Assembly (NCBI GenBank): GCA_013373005.1
Contig: JABXIP010000523.1
Coordinates: 1-7,549, forward strand
Length of the DNA stretch: 7,549 nucleotides
Reading direction: 5' to 3'
Origin: Cytophagia bacterium
GTDB taxonomy: Bacteria > Bacteroidota > Bacteroidia > Cytophagales > Cyclobacteriaceae
The notes below the pieces were generated by a model, which was not told the DNA's origin, made no database searches, and worked only from the letters and a program-made list of their open reading frames with translations. This document shows, in pieces, positions 5,076 to 7,549 of the stretch (position 1 is the first letter of the stretch; the number at the start of each line of letters is the position of its first letter). The position numbers were made by a program, and so were the translations under genes.

Positions 5076-5714
5076 ATGTCTTTTTTATTGAAGGTGTATA
5101 AAGAGAAGTACATAAAGGATATGTATGAAAATGAATATCTCTTCTTCAATACTTTGGATGAATTTAGAAAGCTAGATGAACAGGGTATTAAAAGAAATGA
5201 CCCCAATGAAGGGGCCACAAATATAAAACAACTAAAGACCCTATCTGTAAAGCTGAATGACCAATGGTACGACTATTCAAAGATTTTGAGAGAATTCTCA
5301 GCACAGCTATTTGAAAAGCCTACTGGTTACAATATAAACGTCTGCTCGCTTTCAAAACTCGATATTTCAGATCGGTTGGAAGTCGAGTTTCCAGATGAAA
5401 GGATTTACGACTTTGGAGATTGGTGCTTAGTTTTATATAGCCTGGATCGATTTGTGAAAATATTCAAAGAGTCTTGTGAGAATCGAGGTTTAGATTTTGA
5501 AATAAGGGAAGTTAAGTATTATGATAAGAGGGCTTTTAATGGTGAATTGACTCCATTTCACAAGTCTGATGATCATCTTTATCAGAAAGAAGTCAGAATT
5601 TTAATATATCCAGCGGGTGAGGAAGCTATTAAATTGGAACTTCCCGGATTGAAGGAAATAGCTTTTATTGGATCGAAAGAAGCTTTTAAAACTTTGAGGC
5701 TGGATTATAAGTAG
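5076..5714 (+). CDS. AT-rich gene of uncertain family, possibly DUF2971-like
   Basis: This 212-residue protein has no signal peptide and no membrane segment, so it is probably cytoplasmic. It opens with a short strand and helix, then YLFFNTLDEFRKLDEQG (21-37) followed by RNDPNEG (40-46). This order (aromatic-rich small N-terminal part, then an Arg/Asn-Asp-Pro-x-Glu-Gly loop) and the later YQKEVRILIYP (169-179) recall DUF2971-type proteins, of unknown function and often found in accessory regions. His162-Lys163 and Gln170/Glu172/Arg174 are the most likely conserved polar residues. I cannot name an activity. The gene is about 35% G+C (hand count over 5101-5700), against 43-46% in sampled neighbours, which suggests later acquisition. 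It starts 12 bases after the DinB-like gene with no terminator between, and has a weak ribosome binding region. A T-rich TTGACTT repeat follows the stop. Confidence 0.6.
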   Translation: MSFLLKVYKEKYIKDMYENEYLFFNTLDEFRKLDEQGIKRNDPNEGATNIKQLKTLSVKLNDQWYDYSKILREFSAQLFEKPTGYNINVCSLSKLDISDRLEVEFPDERIYDFGDWCLVLYSLDRFVKIFKESCENRGLDFEIREVKYYDKRAFNGELTPFHKSDDHLYQKEVRILIYPAGEEAIKLELPGLKEIAFIGSKEAFKTLRLDYK

Positions 5715-5766
5715 TTGACTTTTGACTTTTTTATCCTGAGGTTATCTCAGAATTCTGAACTTATAA

Positions 5767-5789
5767 ATACCCGCACTCTCTTTGGGTAT
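5767..5789 (-). terminator. Weak candidate terminator for the minus-strand outer-membrane gene
   Basis: Read on the minus strand, ATACCC (5789-5784) and GGGTAT (5772-5767) form a six-base stem with an 11-base loop, followed by TTATAAG. It lies about 60 bases past the stop of the outer-membrane protein gene. The short stem and broken T run make it doubtful. The rest of the convergent spacer 5715-5851 holds a 12-base palindrome (5747-5758) and a CTGAG/CTCAG hairpin (5736-5750), with no gene seen. Confidence 0.3.
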
Positions 5790-5851
5790 GGTCAGTGAAC
5801 CAATTGACGGGTTAATCTCTGAACCTATGAGGAATATGCAAGAATGAGTTG

Positions 5852-7549
5852 CTAGAAGTAGAACCCTAGCTTAAACATTGGGATAAAGGTCTCTTCAGAC
5901 TTTGCTACTAGAAAATTTACAGCAAATTGCCCGAATGGAGTGAGGTATATTCCACCTCCAAAACCATGATGCAGTTTGTTGGAATCTTCTCCTTCAGCCC
6001 ATACTCTACCAATATCATTAAAGAGAAGAAGCCCTACTCTCGCAGGCAGGAAATAGTTTCTCCATTCAAAAAGGTCTACTCTTAGGTCTAGTTGATGATA
6101 GAAACTGCTTTCACCAGCAAAGCGATACCTTCTATAGCCACGTAGTGTATTGAAGCCATCGAGATAGCTGGCCTGATAGAACTCAAAATCACCGAAAGAC
6201 TTGCTGTATCCAACTCTGGTGGCCATAGAGGTTCTTCCCAATCCGTCTAAGATCCATCGGAAGGTGAGGTCTGAAGACCATCGTGCACTATTTCGAGCAT
6301 TTCCGCTAACACCATTATCATAGATAAGTTGGGTATTGAAAGTGACTCCTCTTTTCGCAAACACCTGATTATCTCTGGTGTCGAAATGAAAGCCAAGGTT
6401 GCTGCCAATGTAAGTTCTATGGCCTTCAATGATGTCAGGATTAAGTCCATTGTTAGCGAAGTCGGTAACAAACCTTCCGGCATTCTCCTCTATTTCTACA
6501 TTCCAAGCCCGTGCACCAACAATAAAATGCGCCTTAGAACCTACCTGAAAACTCAAAGCGGGATTCACCAGGTATGATTGATAGCGCGTTCTGTAATAAG
6601 TAAGTTCAATGTCTTTGTCGTAATCCGTTTCATTTCCTAAGCCGAAAAAGTTGTTTACGAAGTTCGGGGCCTTAACATCTAGGTCTAAGAGAAGATTGGC
6701 TGTGCCAATGGCATCGACAAACTCTGCTTTATAGCTTAAGTTGTATGAACTGGTAGCAATTGCGTAATTGGCTAATAGGGTTTGTTTACTGGCATATGGC
6801 TCTTTTCTGAAACCATCAGTTTTCTTCATAAAGCCACCACCTATAAAGATTCCATCGTCTGGGTTAAAGTTGAAGCTGACCAAGGGCATCCTCACATCAA
6901 AGTCGAACTCTTCCATATTATATTGGTTAATGTTCGGGTCTTTGTTGCTGGTTAGGTCTTTGGTTTCTCCGTCTGAATGGATAGTAGTGCTTTTGGCCTT
7001 ATCATACACCACAGTCATCTTTCTGGCGCCCTTTACGCTACTGTTGTCGGTGATAAGGTCTTTGTCTTTTCCTCCAATAATTCGAATCAATATGCCTTTA
7101 TCTACCTCTCCGGTGATTTCAAATTCGTCTTCCTGATCGAACCCATAAAGCCTGATTTCTTCGGTTATGGAGGTGTTGAAAGTTCTTTGGTACTTGATTT
7201 CATCTCGGTTGTCTTTGTCCGAAATCTTGAACATAGTTACTTTGGTGTGCTCATCATCAAGCCTTTCCACCAAAAAGTATTCTCGCTTATCGCTACCTAG
7301 AATATTGACTGTTTTGGAAAGGAATCGGAAGTAATCTCTGGCATAGATATCAAGCTTGTCTCTGCGATTTTTTAGCCTCCTAATAACCTCATCGCCAGAC
7401 AGGTTGAAAATGGCCTGAGGCCAGGTTTCAAAGGCAGATTGAATAACCTCATCTGTCAGTGCAGCTTTCAACTCGTTGGCTTGTTTTACCCATGCCTCTT
7501 CATCCGGTTCAGTCATAAAATACCTATCGAACCAGCGTATTCTGTAGAA
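5852..7549 (-). CDS. BamA/TamA-type outer-membrane protein, C-terminal part (5' end outside the window)
   Basis: The frame reads on through the right edge without a stop, so the ATG at 7514-7516 is internal; 11 more codons (FYRIRWFDRYF) precede it in frame. Numbering from that Met, residues 1-170 are a mixed region with a WPQAIFNLSGDEVIRRLKNR segment and a strand-rich repeat-like part (REYFLVERL, EEIRLYGFDQEDEFEITGE, IRIIGGKDKDLI). From about 205 the sequence is a beta-barrel of the surface-antigen (D15/Omp85) class. It shows FDTRDNQVFAKRG, the loop-6 motif LRGYRRYRFAG with Arg-Gly-Tyr at 459-461, NDIGRVW, GFGGGIYLTPFG, and a final strand ending in Phe (KLGFYF) as the BAM recognition signal. 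Bacteroidota carry large proteins in which this architecture follows an N-terminal metallophosphoesterase domain; the pre-barrel region here matches my memory of them, but the N-terminus is not visible. It is convergent to the preceding genes and independent of them. Confidence 0.85.
   Translation of the reverse strand, partial: FYRIRWFDRYFMTEPDEEAWVKQANELKAALTDEVIQSAFETWPQAIFNLSGDEVIRRLKNRRDKLDIYARDYFRFLSKTVNILGSDKREYFLVERLDDEHTKVTMFKISDKDNRDEIKYQRTFNTSITEEIRLYGFDQEDEFEITGEVDKGILIRIIGGKDKDLITDNSSVKGARKMTVVYDKAKSTTIHSDGETKDLTSNKDPNINQYNMEEFDFDVRMPLVSFNFNPDDGIFIGGGFMKKTDGFRKEPYASKQTLLANYAIATSSYNLSYKAEFVDAIGTANLLLDLDVKAPNFVNNFFGLGNETDYDKDIELTYYRTRYQSYLVNPALSFQVGSKAHFIVGARAWNVEIEENAGRFVTDFANNGLNPDIIEGHRTYIGSNLGFHFDTRDNQVFAKRGVTFNTQLIYDNGVSGNARNSARWSSDLTFRWILDGLGRTSMATRVGYSKSFGDFEFYQASYLDGFNTLRGYRRYRFAGESSFYHQLDLRVDLFEWRNYFLPARVGLLLFNDIGRVWAEGEDSNKLHHGFGGGIYLTPFGQFAVNFLVAKSEETFIPMFKLGFYF

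Noticed and set aside
6768..7136. Plus-strand open frames of about 107-122 codons opposite the outer-membrane gene
   Set aside because: They are shadows of a strongly supported minus-strand gene with family motifs; their products show no recognisable domain.
7514..7516. ATG as the true start of the minus-strand outer-membrane protein
   Set aside because: No stop precedes it in frame up to the window edge, there is no signal peptide after it, and the codons before it fit the same conserved region.
1..7549. CRISPR arrays, tRNA or rRNA genes, insertion sequences
   Set aside because: No regularly spaced repeats, cloverleaf-like sequences, transposase motifs or terminal inverted repeats were seen on either strand.

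Overview
The window reads as a chromosomal stretch from a member of the Bacteroidota, most like the Cytophagales group of marine or soil gliders. The clues are three secreted proteins whose signal peptides end in Ala before Gln, a pair of DUF4252-type proteins behind an ECF sigma factor, a large BamA-type outer-membrane protein of the kind fused to a phosphoesterase in this phylum, mostly weak ribosome binding sites, and a TAnnTTTG promoter element. By hand count the G+C is about 43-46% in sampled lines, apart from one gene near 35%. No RNA gene, insertion sequence, CRISPR array or phage gene was seen.

Layout from left to right. Positions 1-335 hold the 3' end of a TPR-repeat protein gene, followed by a probable terminator (365-395). 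Positions 445-2045 hold a tight operon: an ECF sigma factor, a single-pass membrane protein that is probably its anti-sigma factor, and a secreted DUF4252-type protein. A possible ECF-type promoter lies just in front of the sigma gene, and a very clear terminator (2061-2101) closes the group. Directly after this terminator comes a second, diverged DUF4252-type gene (2131-2670), then an ABC-2 type exporter pair: an ATPase (2695-3600) and a permease (3597-4409). A second clear terminator lies at 4430-4463. A recognisable Bacteroidota promoter then leads into a secreted DinB-fold protein (4509-5063) and, 12 bases on, an AT-rich gene of uncertain family that looks DUF2971-like (5076-5714). After a 137-base convergent spacer, the minus strand carries the C-terminal part of a BamA/TamA-type outer-membrane protein that runs off the right edge.

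How the genes may work together. The sigma and membrane gene overlap suggests a coupled sigma/anti-sigma switch. Two secreted DUF4252-type paralogues and an exporter sit directly downstream, so an envelope-sensing or envelope-stress regulon is the simplest reading. The terminator between the two DUF4252-type genes splits the cluster into a regulator-plus-effector part and an effector-plus-transporter part. The second part needs either its own promoter or read-through. The genes right of 4463 appear to be a separate unit and need not share this role.
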